A stretch of 64,000 nt of DNA, from positions 1-64,000 of the forward strand of contig QNGE01002436.1 of NCBI GenBank assembly GCA_008508345.1. The letters are read 5' to 3'. This DNA is from Paragonimus westermani. Its lineage: Eukaryota > Platyhelminthes > Trematoda > Plagiorchiida > Troglotrematidae. Below the pieces are notes generated by a model. It did no database searches. It was not told where the DNA came from and worked only from the letters and a program-made list of their open reading frames with translations. Numbering within the stretch: position 1 is the stretch's first letter; the number at the start of each line of letters is the position of its first letter. The position numbers were made by a program, and so were the translations under genes. Shown here in pieces: positions 40,289 to 53,600 of this stretch.

Positions 40289-40526
40289 TTAGAGAGCAAA
40301 CGTGAACAGGTACATTAACAAAGCGGAGATTGCGCAGGCCACAGGAACTGTAACAACCCATGCGATGAAAATGTTACGGAAGATGCTCCAGTTCACATTG
40401 CTTCGTGAACGAAAACGGCCTACAAATATGACCGAACCAACTTGGCAATGTGTGGTGGACACCGGTAGACCCAGTTTACTTGCAAGCAATACCGTCAGAG
40501 CCGAACCCAACTCGATACATACACCG
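40289..40526 (-). CDS. SLC20A: PiT/SLC20 sodium-dependent phosphate transporter, last exon
   Basis: This terminal exon encodes 78 residues and a stop codon. The acceptor is pyrimidine-rich (CCTGTCCTTAG|CGGTG), and its phase completes the AG|C serine codon left by the preceding exon. The translation contains the highly conserved C-terminal PiT segment with GLPVSTTHC and VGSV, followed by [14 protein letters not shown]. Two hydrophobic helices can be seen; the second runs almost to the C-terminus (LFTFAL), so the cytosolic tail is minimal. PiT proteins are plasma-membrane symporters that import inorganic phosphate with sodium. Parasite family members supply phosphate and may sit in the tegument, but that location is an inference. 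The stop is followed 146 bases later by AATAAA. Confidence 0.95.
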
Positions 40527-43500
40527 CTAAGGACAGGGAAGGGAGAAAAACGAAATATCAGTGTTCAGCTCACACACTTGTGCACGCGCACATGTGTGTC
40601 AGTGTAAAAGTACCTTTACGTACAAGTGGACACGTACATGCATGATTGACGGCGTGAACATGGGCTGGTATGTGGTTGTGGTCAATGCACAACGCCCTTT
40701 GTGTAAAGCGAGTTGTTTGTGCTGTAATACTTGCGATTATATCCACACATAAACTGCGGTAGGAAACTTGACGAACAAAAACGGTTCATTCAGACTTGTT
40801 ACAAGCGCACGGGGTTGCCGGCATCCGCCCTCCAAACAGTCCGCCATAACAATAACATCACACTTCAGAATTATTTAGTTTATGCTATTGTATTCTGTTC
40901 TTCGTCCACACTCCAAATCCAATGTGCGCTTCAAGAAGCAAGACTTGACGTGCCCAACTGGCAGCCTTCTAACACAGCCGGTTCTAACCAATAGGTGGAA
41001 CGAAGAATCGTAGCGAAAAGGTCAGATAGGTATAACGTATTTTCTGAAAGTCTTTTCCAAAGACTGATACCGGCATGCACGTATACTTGTGTGTGAGGTT
41101 TCAGTGCAGATACGACAACAAAATCAAACAACTCGACCTTGCTGCTGGCGAGTGGCAAGAAGGGGCATACCGCCCATACCATTCCCTCGCTCAAAACCAG
41201 AAGTGTATCAGGGGACAACTTGATCCGGTTTTCTCTGTAGTAGTCCAACCGGCCAGGCACAACACCACTGTAGCATTGACTAACCACAGTTTTCTTTTAA
41301 ACGTAAAGCCCACCAGCGGACTACCGCCTCAGTAATCAAATGGAAGCGAAGAAGTCCTCTAATGATGGAACAACTCATCAAGCAGGTGGATTTCACGCCA
41401 TCTGCAGTGAAAGCGTCTAACTGGCCATCGGGCAGTTTGGTGGCGGATATGCCGGCGTACTGTCAAGTAACTGCCCTCATTACTGAGTACCCAAACATGT
41501 GCACGATGACGGTACATTTTAGATCTAAAAGAAAATCCGATTGGTCTAACCCTGACTATCGTCAGTGACATTACATAAATTTGGACATATTTACCATAGT
41601 ATGTAATGCTAACTGTTCTAGGACTGGTAGGACAAAAAAATATCAAGCAAAATCATTATTTCCCAGTTCCCACCCTTCCCCGCCACTCGTCTTCAAGAGT
41701 TTGTGAACACTTCTGTTTAGTTCCGTGCCTTTACCTAATATCCACCGTGTATTTTCATTAGCTATTTCTGGCCCGTTAGCTCGATTTCATTCACTGATGA
41801 CTCATGCAACTTTTGCGTGTTATTTGTGACCCATTTGTTATGGTCTTTGACCATATCTCACCGCCCCGTTGAGAATTTTCTTCGAGTATTAAAATAATTG
41901 CTTCTCCGAATCGGTCACCCATCACAATAGCACCGCGTGAACAACAAAGACGGATATGTCTAAATTTCGACCGACTGCGTATGCACCACTGCTGTTGGAC
42001 GTCTTCCAAAAGAAACTTCTCGTACACCTTCAACCGCACAATAACCCCTTTGGTCAACCACAATTTGCTGTTTGTCAGCCACAATCCATTGCTGACGCAT
42101 TCATCTGTCTGGTTCACTCAACTTTGTCTTCCCCACACAGTAAGATGTGATGCAATCGAAATTTTTTGCCATCGTCGCAACAACACATTGAACTGTAGCA
42201 ACAGGGATAAACTATTTCCATTATTCAAGAGTATTGTATTCGACTGCCTCTTACAGAAATTGGTGAGAGACCATTTTTGAATCTTTCTCAAAACATATGC
42301 TTGAAGCTACGAACGCCTTCATCGCTGGTCACGAACTCGGAAGCTGTCTAAGACTCACCTCTCTCTTTAGTTTCTTCTCCCACTAAGAATTCTTAATCCC
42401 TTCCAAAATTACCAGCCCTTTCTAGGGTATGATCACAGTGTCTTCTTGGGAGGTATCCTCCATCTGTAAATTGCAGGAAGATACTACCAAACTGACTAGT
42501 AGGTCTAACACATGCCTCCTACAGTCAACTGCATCCAAATGTATTGGTGCTTAAATTTCGCTTTTCGTGGAAACAAACTATTAAGAGTTTTACTTAGTGG
42601 TTCCACCCATACCTTCTAAACGAGACTAACGACAATAACGTGCAAGATATTCAACTGTTACACAAGTTAAACGTTCGCAACATCTTTTGCACGAATATTA
42701 GTTTAAGTGTAGGTGATCACGCTTTTTTTTCTAAACCAAATTTGTTTTCAACCCTGCATAACCTTATCTTCCTTTTTTAACAACATACACCCAAATTTAT
42801 TGGTTGTACTTCTCTATAGTAATATTTCGATGTCTTATGGTTAAACAGTTTATAGACTTCTGTGGCAGCTGACTTTCGGTAGTGATGTTCCGGAATTTAC
42901 CATGTCACTAAACTTATTGAATTTCGATGCTTTAAAGCTTTAGAGACTTTTTCTCACTGTCCGATCTTGATAATCTATCTACACATGCCCTCACTGTTGA
43001 CCGTGATTCTCGTAGTGTCCATTACCAAACAACTTCCTACAAATTGTGAACATTTTGCACAACCGAATGCGATTAAAGATGAGATTATGCAACTGACCAA
43101 TATGTATGTTCCAAAGTGGGACTCCCTGACTTAACTTGGCTTACTTATCAACATCTCCCAATGTTTTATGGTCAGCGTTATCGGGTATCCGATTGATTTC
43201 AGGACATTTGTTTCAGGACCTTTGCAGTAGATTTAGTAGTGAAAGGTTTTTTGGTGGTGGGGGGTGGGGGCTCGCCACCAGGAGTTCACTTGCCTTAGAC
43301 ACAGTAGCTTTCAGACAGACACACCTGGTGTGTGTGTTGTTACAGTTATGCTAATGAATTCGCTCTGTGTGAGCTTCATAAGCACGTTTCCGTCCGTCCC
43401 CAAACAAATAAAACAAGGGACGATGACCAGCTCACAAAGTGGTGCTATGCCTGAAAACACAATACATAAACGGATTTGCAAAACATCTTAGAATGAGATT

Positions 43501-44583
43501 CTGATTAAAAGTATACACTGGTGGTTGAGTTCAGATAGGTGCGTCTATCAGTGAAAAATACCCCTTCCTAATCATCACGAGTGTTGGTGCATTTCGGAAG
43601 ATTGGACGGCACACGGTTGCATCTACCCAAGTACTTCGAAAAACTAACATGGGGGCGACTGTTTCCGGGAGTGTCTAAAACTGGATAATTACCGCACCAA
43701 CAGATGAGGTTCAACTTGATTGTGATTAGGCAGGTGCTATGAATCGCTGTCGTAAGTAAACGGACAAATCACAAATTGCAAGAGCATACTAAACGATCAG
43801 GTTCAAATCGAATCAAAACCTAGACTTTTACACACGGACAAGTGGAAAACAATAAATCTGCCATGTAAAACAACAAAGAAACAGCTTCCACGCTCAGTGA
43901 TAATGTTACCAGCTTGAAAACTTTCACTAGACCCATCTATCACGTAGATCATACAACAAATTCGATATGTCACGACAATGATGCAAAAAATGAGTACACT
44001 TTTAGCAAAGATGAAAGAGAGGAAATAAACAAGCAAAAACAACTTATTTCTACGAAAAGTAGAGTCAACAAGCTTGCGGATGCAGGTGCAACGTTTACTG
44101 CGACGCACTGCGACGTCACAGAGTGCTTTCAACTGGTAATGTAGATAGTCATGAACACCCTGATGAAATAAAGAGCACTTTCCAGCTGTGTTGAGTCGTC
44201 CGACTGTGAAACGCACTCACAGATGCAAGGTAAAATGAGTCAGGAACGTAACACTCAACTAACGATCAGAATGTGGATGTTTTTGAAGACGGCGTGTTTA
44301 GGGGGAAAAGTCAACTGTAAGTTCGTAGGAGTAGTTGGGGCAACTGGCGCGCAAGGGTCCTTTGTTTCAGACTTTGTTTCTGATTTCGAACAGATGTTAT
44401 TGTATTAGAATTAATAATGTGGTGACACTTGAATATAAGACAAATCGATAGTACACTTCACTTGCCGAACGCGGGTTTGGTTGAATGTTTACTACCTTAC
44501 AAAACGCAGAATGAAATATGATAAGGTTCGGATCTAATCGGTAACAGCATGCAAATGCATCTAAGTGCTCATCATAAACTCAC
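40527..44583 (-). other. PiT/SLC20 last intron (4.06 kb)
   Basis: Donor GTGAGT, acceptor CCTTAG. It contains a run of Gs at 43255-43272 and several chance frames, the longest being 137 codons at 43803-44216 (minus). Confidence 0.85.
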
Positions 44584-44769
44584 CTAGATGGAGTGATTTG
44601 AGTGAGATCTTCACCCAGTGTTTGGATCACACGTCTACCCCAGACCCACAGACCGACCGAAATACCCACGCCGCCGTAGATTAAAATCCAGTAGGGATTA
44701 GCCATTTTGGAGCTGACATCTTGCGTCACACCGACGATCCACAGGCCCATCAAGGGACCGATCGCGTTG
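44584..44769 (-). CDS. SLC20A: PiT/SLC20 phosphate transporter, penultimate exon
   Basis: The exon encodes 61 codons plus split codons at both ends. The acceptor is ATTAATAG|CAACGCG and the donor is CCATCTAG|GTGAGT. It begins by completing [11 protein letters not shown], the second half of the GGNDVSNAIGP signature of the C-terminal PiT repeat. It continues through a hydrophobic helix to [20 protein letters not shown] and [10 protein letters not shown]. These are diagnostic for the SLC20 family and align without gaps to vertebrate PiT proteins as I know them. The GNDV/SNAIGP region forms part of the phosphate and sodium binding site. The 4.06 kb intron that follows separates it from the terminal exon. 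Confidence 0.96.
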
Positions 44770-44930
44770 CTATTAATACAAGGAATGGAGACAATACATA
44801 CATAAGGTGCACTGAAATGCGGTTGGTAGTGTACAAAACATGGCCGACGTATGCCCCTTGAGAAAAATCGTTGGGCAAAACTTTGTCACTGATGGTTTCA
44901 AACCGCATAGCCTATGAGTTGCCCACTCAC
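44770..44930 (-). other. PiT/SLC20 short intron (161 bases)
   Basis: Donor GTGAGTGG, acceptor ATTAATAG; splits a serine codon between GNDV and NAIGP of the signature. Confidence 0.95.
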
Positions 44931-45049
44931 CTGACATCGTTGCCGCCATGCGCGAACGAGCCCAGAATGGAGGTCATGATCTGTAGAAACCAGAAAACTT
45001 TCGCCTCTGCAGGACGATCATAAACGGAGTCACGACCTTCCGGTTCCTC
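44931..45049 (-). CDS. SLC20A: PiT/SLC20 phosphate transporter, exon starting the C-terminal signature repeat
   Basis: The exon encodes 39 codons plus AG of the split serine. The acceptor is AATGTTAG|GAGGAA and the donor is GATGTCAG|GTGAGT. The first 15 residues are acidic and hydrophilic, matching the end of the large cytoplasmic loop of PiT proteins. They are followed by AKVFWFLQIMTSILGSFAHG and GNDV, the conserved helix and signature of the second PiT repeat. A 161-base intron separates it from the next exon, far shorter than the other introns in this gene. The start phase is 0, which agrees with the donor of the candidate loop exon at 57.2 kb. Confidence 0.95.
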
Positions 45050-46735
45050 CTAACATTGGCAAAATAAGTGCGAATTGTCATGTATACAACCTTAGGCAGC
45101 GGTTTTGAAGCAAACAAATCTGTTCATTTTTGTCAGATTCCAGCAAAATACGGATACTACCGCAGGTGAATGAGTACACAACCATGCACCGGCAGGTTTG
45201 AAAAGCGCTAAGCATGCAGAACAACAAGGTCGGGTGCTAGAACAGTCAGCGACCAGAAAAACATAATTTGTGTCACAGCAACGATGTGATTTGCTGCCTT
45301 CGCTTCAAGGAATGAGATCTGCCAGACGTCAGCATACAACCCGGGTTCCTTTTCGCGCACTTTCCTCACATTTATAAGCCATTTAACACAATTTTTATTC
45401 AAACAGTCCCCACTGTCACGTCTGTTGACACCATAAGGGAGATCTCCAGCTCCCATATGCTCAGTAATAAAAGGAAGTACCTCACCATGTTTGAGATAAA
45501 ATGTAACTGTAAAGTGCTGAATATACGGACGCATTAACAAGGGAACAAAAGAACTGTATCGTCAAACATCGATTTGTTCAGCGAATTTACGAGAACCCGT
45601 TTAAACGTCAATTAGAATTCTGAATTTTGACAGCAAACAGCTGTCATATCTTCAGGTTGAAGTCATCAATAACATTGATAACGTGTACACGTTTAACCAC
45701 TGAACCATCAGATCAAAAAAATTACTGGTCTGCTTGGGTTTGAGAATTTTCTTTGTAAGACCAGAAAAACGGGAGTATGCGGTGGGAATGTTAGTAGGCA
45801 TTAATTGACATTGAAATGAGATAGCGTAAGTCAAAACTGAATTGATGTACAGTGATGTGCATGCGGTCGATTCTACTTAGTAATGAAGAGAACGTTGATG
45901 AGAACGTTAATTGATTCTACCTACTGAAACAAAAGGCGCGCCAAGATTCCACTGAAATGGTTGCGTACTACTGAACACTTGAAATCAGATACGGTTTTCC
46001 CACAAACAATCACTTTCGCGAGCAGCTAGCTGGAATGGTTTATTATTAAGACTATTCAAACAGCAGAGTACCAACCTAGAAAATCTGAACTTAATGAAAA
46101 TATTTCATCCAGAAAAAAACAGTGCCTGTCAGGTTCCAATCTGTAAGTGCATGCTGAACTTGTCTGATTAACAGGCTACCTGTTTGTACATGACTTCTTA
46201 TTTGACTTTTATCATAGCGCTGCTATGAAATGGTAAACTAACTAGTTTTAGGTTCAGGTCTTGTGCACACTCGGTTGTTTGCTGATACCCAGAAAGCCAC
46301 CCAAGAAGACTGATTATTAATGTGAATAAAAATGTCTCCAGATCATCAACCACCACTCATCCGATTAGATTCAGTCATACCGTCAACGAAATAGACACCA
46401 TCCTTAATTCCAAAACAACCAAATGTCTAGAAGTCAGTTCAACACAAGGAGACTTCTTAGGCTGAGTGTTATAAAAGTCATTCATTTTTGGGTCCGTAAC
46501 TGTACAATCACTGATTAAAAGTAGTTTACACGAACGCTCAGCTGAGGTGCCAACCTAACAAGCAATCAGCTCAATAGGTGTTAGCGGGAGTGTTTGCAAC
46601 AAGCATCTCAAAATACTCGTAGTGATAAAATTTTCTACGTATTCTGGTAACCATTTTGCTATACTTTAAAGACAAAGAAAACTAACCTCACACACTACTT
46701 CCTTATGCTGTTGGTCGCATTTCATACTATCGTTC

Positions 46736-46945
46736 ACAATTGATCGCAGCTTTCGTATTCAGATAGACATTTCAGTCAGCCTCCTTCGAAAAGAACCACT
46801 AGACTCGAGTTTCGCTCTCATTAGAGCTCATTAGTAGTGCATATTCTTGCCACGGCCGGGATTGGAACTCCGGCCATTCCAATCATGAGTCAACCGTGTT
46901 GACCACTGCGCCATTGACCTCACATTAAGTATGACCGAATTATCA
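46736..46945 (-). repeat. tRNA-derived SINE, copy 2 (best preserved)
   Basis: The minus strand begins about TGATAATTCGGTCATACTTA. It has an A-box-like TGGCGCAGTGG (46903-46913) and, about 45 bases later, a B-box-like GAGTTCCAATCC (46858-46869). The body has GAGCTCTAATGAGAGCGAAA and the 3' end is CGAAAGCTGCGATCAATTG. The short A-to-B distance suits a tRNA-derived head. It lies inside the presumed large intron of the phosphate transporter gene, on the same strand. Confidence 0.75.
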
Positions 46946-47474
46946 ACTCTGAACGCTCAACCACTCTCGCTTGTAAGCAGTTATCTGTGCAGTCTGCTCA
47001 TTATACATCCAGCATAAGATAAATTCACTGCAATACACAGAGGATAACAGCAATGAGAGGTCAAGAGTATGTTCAATCGACCGCAAAAGATCTGAAGAAG
47101 AACTTATCTGGGGATTCGGTTTAGTGTCCGACAAACAAACTGCGGTGTCTGTTACTCCTTAGTAAATCGCATATGGCTCTCACAATTTCAAGGATTTGTT
47201 ACAACCACTGGATGTCTGGAGACTATTTTGTAATGATAAATTAGTCCTCGTCAAGAATTTTTTTCCGGTCACAATCCACAGCTTCTAGAAGGCAAAGCTT
47301 TTCCTCTGAGTTGTGTGCAGTGCTGGAAATACATCCATTGCTAATTTCCCTCATGTTTCTCAAAAATGTTGACCAGTAAAACGAAAACTGTTCTACTGCT
47401 CATTTTTCTGACTATGTAGATAAGCAGTTTGACAGAGTAGTTGACTTAGAAGAGAACCAATCGTAAAAATATGG

Positions 47475-47570
47475 ACGTTGGCTGGATTCGAACCAGTGAC
47501 AAGAAAAACATTTCAAAACGCGGCAACCGCTTTATCAACTAAGCTACTAAACCACACTGGAGGCTCCAAA
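47475..47570 (-). repeat. Second tRNA-like element (SINE head or tRNA pseudogene)
   Basis: The minus strand has an A box with a perfect D-arm, GCTT-AGTTGATA-AAGC (within 47528-47546). About 50 bases on there is a consensus B box, GGTTCGAATCC (47484-47494), inside a perfect T-arm, CTGG-TTCGAAT-CCAG. The anticodon arm does not pair and the acceptor stem pairs only partly, so this is not a working tRNA gene. The polymerase III promoter looks intact, more so than in the other SINE family. Confidence 0.6.
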
Positions 47571-47589
47571 ATGTCACATTTGGTAGATC

Positions 47590-47685
47590 CTATGTGAGAC
47601 AGTAAAACGAATGGCTCACCGGGTTCAAGTGTGAAATTCCCGCCGTGGCTTCCTAACTCAGCTACTAGAGTGATTGCCGCTTTTG
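47590..47685 (-). repeat. Possible diverged second unit of the tRNA-like element
   Basis: Directly upstream of the tRNA-like element, the minus strand has AGTAGCTGAGTTAGGAAGCC and later ACTTGAACCCGG. This resembles an A box and a broken B box in the same orientation. It may be a dimer partner or an older insertion; the evidence is weak. Confidence 0.3.
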
Positions 47686-50600
47686 GACACGTTTTCCCTG
47701 TAGCTGTTTCGAACCTAACCGAAATCCAGGTTTTTCACAACTGGGTTTTCCCCCAAGTATTTTGTTTTAGGTTCACACTGAATTCTAAATAATCTCGGGA
47801 TAATTTTGAACTATGTTATTGAGTTTCGCCACCTCATGAGTTACAGTTTATATTATGCACTGATTATGCAGAGGCAGATAAGATAACAAACTCTGTGTGA
47901 GTAAGTAACTGGTGGATTTCATTGAAAAGCTACTTTATAAATATAAGTATCTGAGAAAATAACAGCATATGTGTGTAAACGTGATGAAATTACGTATATA
48001 TATATATATCGGCTGACGGGCGGACACGGTGAGCGGCAGAGCAATCTCATTCCGACACATTTATTTGTTTGATAACGGATCTTAGTGTGGATTCGAAACT
48101 TCATAATAAAACGTTCACTACTCAGTGTGTACCACCCTTTTTCAATAGCTTTTTATGTACATATATGCATATGAAACTCGTGTCTCCACGTTAATTTCGA
48201 GACAGACTACAGGAGAAGCACGTACTTAGACAGAAAGAGGAAATGGAACAAAAGTGGTATTGTGTTGAAATGACAGTTTTGCGAAGAACGGGCGAATAAT
48301 AATGCATGAGAAACTTGAAAAAGAGTTTAGGAGATAAGTTCACACGAAGCGATGTTTGTTCGTACATTTCATCAGAAGCAAGAGAGAAAGCGCGACCAGA
48401 ATATCGATTTTTAATCGATAAGCACACATGTGGGATAACGCGAACAGGAAGTGACAGCAAGCCAAATTTTGTGTGCATTCTAGTTGAACAATTAAAATGT
48501 AGTTACACGTTGACCAAGCCAGCAACCACAGTATATCTGATCGGTGGAGGCGAAGTCCAGTTACGGGAAGTTTCACTCGGATAATTATCGTCGGATGAAG
48601 TAAGTACGAAAAATGCAAAGTTTTAAGCACATCCGGCTAGACGACATTGTCAAATCAAACAGAACTGCAGTTTGACAACCAAGCAGTGAAATGGATAAAA
48701 TTGGGAATTATGGAAATTAGTGGATCCTATTCAAGAACAACTACCCAGCACACCCACCTCTGTGAATTCTGTACCCACGCAAATCGAACTAACTCAACAT
48801 TTGGACATTTCTTGTTGCCAGTTTTGTTCCCATCCCACAAGCAAGAAGTATACAAGTGGACGAATAAGTAAAATTTGACTGCGGATTCTTAAACACCAAA
48901 TATGTTCTAGTTACTCTGTCATTGTTAGACTTTGAGGATTCAGCCAGTAGCACAGTTCGACCGGCTATGACTAGCAACTCACAGAGTTCGTAAAGTCGTA
49001 CTCATTAACAGTCACCTTTATAGTCAGGCTGAAAAGAAAAATATCAAAAGCACGTAGTCTAAAGAAAAATCCTTCAGACTAAACATATTGAACACCCACG
49101 TTCTGGTCACGCTGAGTAAAGTGGGCGGACGATCAGCCATTCAACTTGTAAACTTTGTTTGAAGCCAAACAGAGCGCACACTAACTGTCAAGAAAACCTG
49201 GTTTATGAATGCACAACCTGTTGGTGGACACTTTCGATTGAATATTCTGGTACAGATGATTTTTAATCGGATAAGTGGCATGCAGTCACAGAGACAGCTT
49301 CTCCGACCTCGTAAATGACCTTCAGCTTTCCTTGCCCAAATACACCCAACCTTCTGTTAGCATTTGTCCGAATTCGCAAGGATTATCCTTTGTAAAGGGC
49401 CTAAACTAGCCGGAATTTTTTCGGCGTTATTTGTAACTAAAGACTAAATTTCCTTATAGATACAAATCCCATTCAAGTTTGATGGTTTGTTTTAAGCCCA
49501 TCAGTGTATGATTTGATTAAAAAAGTCAATCATATTTCCCAAATGTTGACTTCCGAAGCTTCACGACCGTCGTTCTACTGATTCGACATAGCATTTGCGT
49601 GCACACAGTTTTGGTAACATTGTTTTACTCCACAAACGGGAGTTGTTCATTTCATCCAAACCTCTAGGTTGGACGCAAAGTCAGCGGACAACACGTGGTT
49701 TATAAGTACACACACATCGTTTCTGACAACTGTATTCGATGTAACTACGCACTGAAATGCAAGTGAAATTATGAACCAGCTATATTCACTGTTTCATTCT
49801 GTCTTAATTTCTCGAAATGATCCGAATTACACCAACATTCCTAGCATGCGCAAGTAATCTGATCAAAAATGCAATAAGTAGAACCTTGTGAATCAAAGTA
49901 GTATGTGTTCACAAGTAAAATAGCAAACCTCTTACTGAACTCTTATTGGTTAGGTCATATTACTAGTGCGTGGTTAACGGCAAGAAAAGCCTGAGAATAG
50001 TTCTAGTTGTCTGCTGAGTACTTCTGGTATGAAGAGTGCATCGCACAGTAAAAACCCGTCTGAACAAGGTGAATCGTCAAAGCAATCTATTTCATGAACG
50101 ATTCTAGAGAAAACACAATCAAGAGATCGAGATCGCCATAAATACATGTATGAAACACTGCAAATAAAAGTTTACTGCTCAAGACTTTAAAAATACACTC
50201 AACGGTTTACTTCGTAGACCGATCCCATTTGTTGTTGATGTATCATAACACACGATGTGCTTACAAATATTCGGATATAAACAATGAAGATGTTCCAAGT
50301 GAACAGATCAGAGGTGAATTTCGTGAGTCATAATGATATATTCAATCACTTTATGGACATATGCATATCGTACTGTGAACACTCGTGATAGTAAACTTTG
50401 AGGAAGTGAGTGAATAACAAATCCAGTGACCAAAGCCGATGAAATATTTTTGCAGTTGGTATACCGATTTTTAGAGTCAAACACCAAATATGCGAAGGAT
50501 GCTCAGAATACCACTGTTTATGATCACCCAGTCGACTGGCCAATATGTGCTCATCAAGATCCGCTGCTGACCATTACTATAAATGATGTAAAAAGTCTTT

Positions 50601-53600
50601 CCCCAAGATCTAATCAACAAACCATCACCCGTTAAGTTCGCTGTCGATAGGAAATTCTGTCCTCTTATATGTAACACCTATATGCCATATAATTAACCAA
50701 TGCGTTTTTGGCTTGATTGGACGGACTTCCTTGCCCAACTTGAACGACTCAAAAAAACGATGCCTCTCAGTAACATCCGGGTACGAACAACAACAGCGTT
50801 GTTCGGTTTCCTGCATATCGCGAAAGATATTAGCCAATTAAATAAATAATACAATCAATGTACCATAAGACAATCTGTACAAAGCAATACACATTTGTTT
50901 TATATTTGAGGTCACTAGTTCGCAGGAGCATCACGAATGTGCTGCAGGAGTAGACTACAGGCTGAACAGACATTATTACAAGAAACGCTTCGGGCTAACA
51001 ATAGTCTTGAAACTTTCATGACAACATACAACGAGCTGGCTCTTGTAGGATGTTACTTGCAGGAGTAATAAAGGAATTAGATTGTCATCAAAAGCGCTAA
51101 TCTAAAGGTTCTAATGATGGAGCAAACCTAGTCTTGCCCTCACCAAATACTTGGATACCTCTACCACGATTTGAAGAGTGGACTCTCAAGCTAAAGTATA
51201 CTTTGGTTTTCTCGTAACTTTGGGAATCTTTGCGTTGATAAGATAGACAGACCAACAGGCTAAGAAAAGTACTGCAGAAAAGCGTAGGAGAAACCGCCAG
51301 TCAGCAGGATTCGTTTTTAATCTTGACTCATTTTTCGAAAACAAGTCACAGAACATTATTGGTTTAAAACTTGAAATATTGTGAAGCCCTACTGATCAGC
51401 CCACCGTATTCAAGGGTAAGTAATATTCTCAATGGTAATCGATCTACAACATTTCTCTGAAGAAATTTTGGTCTGGTTTTCAGTTGGTCATAATTTCACG
51501 ACTGGGTATGTCAGATGATTGTCTATCGCAATTTAACCCCTCTGAATATCTTAGTGAGATATCAGAACGGTTCACAACTTATCACTACTGTTCAAGAATT
51601 TATTGATCATCGTTTCTAGAGCATTCACTGTGTAAGCTTTATTTTCTCTAAAAGGAATACACGACGCAACACACCTTAAAACCTTCATCTATACACGCAG
51701 AGAACGTTTTGGTCGTCTAGTACGAGTGTATTGAAAATAACAAAAGTCACAGTGTAAATCAGGTATGTCATTTGATTTCCACACTCTAAAGAATTCGGTA
51801 GAGAACCAAGAGTGCGCAAACGATTCCAACTGGCATGCAAAACAGGACTATGATAATCTATTCGAACTATTGCAGCTGTCCTACCTTCGCGTCACTGAGG
51901 CGAATTAGTCTACAGGATATGAACTATAATGCCTGTTTCCCGTAGTTTTTCTTCTATGAATCCAGCAGTTTTGTAGAGTTTTTCAGACTTTTGCTAATTG
52001 ACGATACTTTTCTTCCATACATCAACGTTTTTGTGTCAATTTTCGCATGCTGTTCAAACTGATTGAAGTGACCTTGCATCATAATACACAGTTTGAGCAC
52101 ACCGATATGCTCTTCTCTCTGTTTGTACAGTCGCTTGACAATACTACACAGATCATTTACCTAGGTGTTTTCAGGCTCAATCGCACTAAGAACATTGTCA
52201 CAGTTTTAATCGCATTTAAGCAGTCTAAGGTAAGTCCGTAATATCGTCGTACTTCGGCTACTGGTAAATTCGATTATTGCAGAGATCATCCCTAATACCT
52301 GTGAACACCTTAAGTGAATCATTCTCTAATTACCGCAACTTGCTCAGACTACGTAACTTTTCGGGTCCACATGTTTGTTTTGCTGCCACCGAAAGCATAA
52401 TGAGGTAATTCATCAGTTACCTAAGCTACTCAGTAACTCGTTCTTGACCACTACAAGTACACAGCATACACGATGCAGAAGTATATTCAACAAATAAGTA
52501 CACATACCTTTGTACGGAATTCAAGTGGACGGAAGTAATTTCTTTGGCTACCATACTGGAAACAAGTTAGAAGTACTGCATTACGTAGCATATTCTTCGA
52601 CACTCTTTTTTGTGTAGCGGCTCGATTACATATTTCAGCGCTGTCTTCTATAGCCTCAAAACAAACTAACTTGAGAATAAAATCAGACGCACTCAACAAA
52701 GTTCACAGACCCAATTCCTAACTGTGGACTTAGTGACCTTTCCTAACTCACCGATCGACCAATCATCAAACCCACCTCCTAACTGCTCGAAATAAAAAAG
52801 GCGTTCCATGTTATTGAAAGGTTGGCACTGAAGAGTCAGTACAAAACGCTCGCACCTACCATTTCTGATGAGAATGAACTGTTTCAAATCGTGTTTCGTC
52901 AGTCAAGTTTCAGAATGGAAATACTATGTTTCGGTAGGCCCCTAACAAGTGAACCCACGAGGGGTTTGAAACATCGTGCTTCAGTCTCGTCTCAAGAAAT
53001 TTTGCAATGCTGTAACAGCAGTAATGATGCAGATGGACTTATGGTAAATGTTCACCAGAAGGGTTCACACATGTGCCTATAGGGATCAAATTAGTTCAAA
53101 CCTTCATAGAACTAGATTGTTCGGAGTTGGTTTGTGATTCAGACACGAGTGCAACCATCAAAACTTCATGAAATCGTTAGGAAGATTTGAGTCAATTTGA
53201 CATTCTGCACTTCGTTGATTGTACAAATGTGCGATTCCCAGTTTGGAGATTCACAACTAGCTAGTTAACAAATTATTGGAGTCACAATATCCAAACTCCT
53301 GCCTGATGAGACGGTTACGATCTATGTTCAGTACAAAAACTTCATTCGTTCGTAGTCCTGACCAGTGCTCAAAAATAGTATTGATGAGTATGTACCACAG
53401 TTGGCAAGAGTGAAAAGACGAGGTAAACGGTTTCAGCCAGACAATGTCATTTCTGATGTCTCCAAGAGTTAAACTGGAAAAGAAGGTACGAAATTGCCAT
53501 CCGACAAGCCAAGAGCTCATTAATTCTCAAGTTGCAAACAGTTATAGAACAGCAAATGTGATGCACAAATATATGGATCGATACAGCCATGACTATTAAC

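Noticed and set aside
43803..44216. 137-codon minus frame with a hydrophobic stretch, inside the transporter's last intron
   Set aside because: No splice context, no homology, and the length is expected by chance in this composition.
45208..45540. 110-codon minus frame just upstream of the PiT exons
   Set aside because: No transporter motif, no hydrophobic helices in PiT order, and the neighbouring exon already has its own acceptor.
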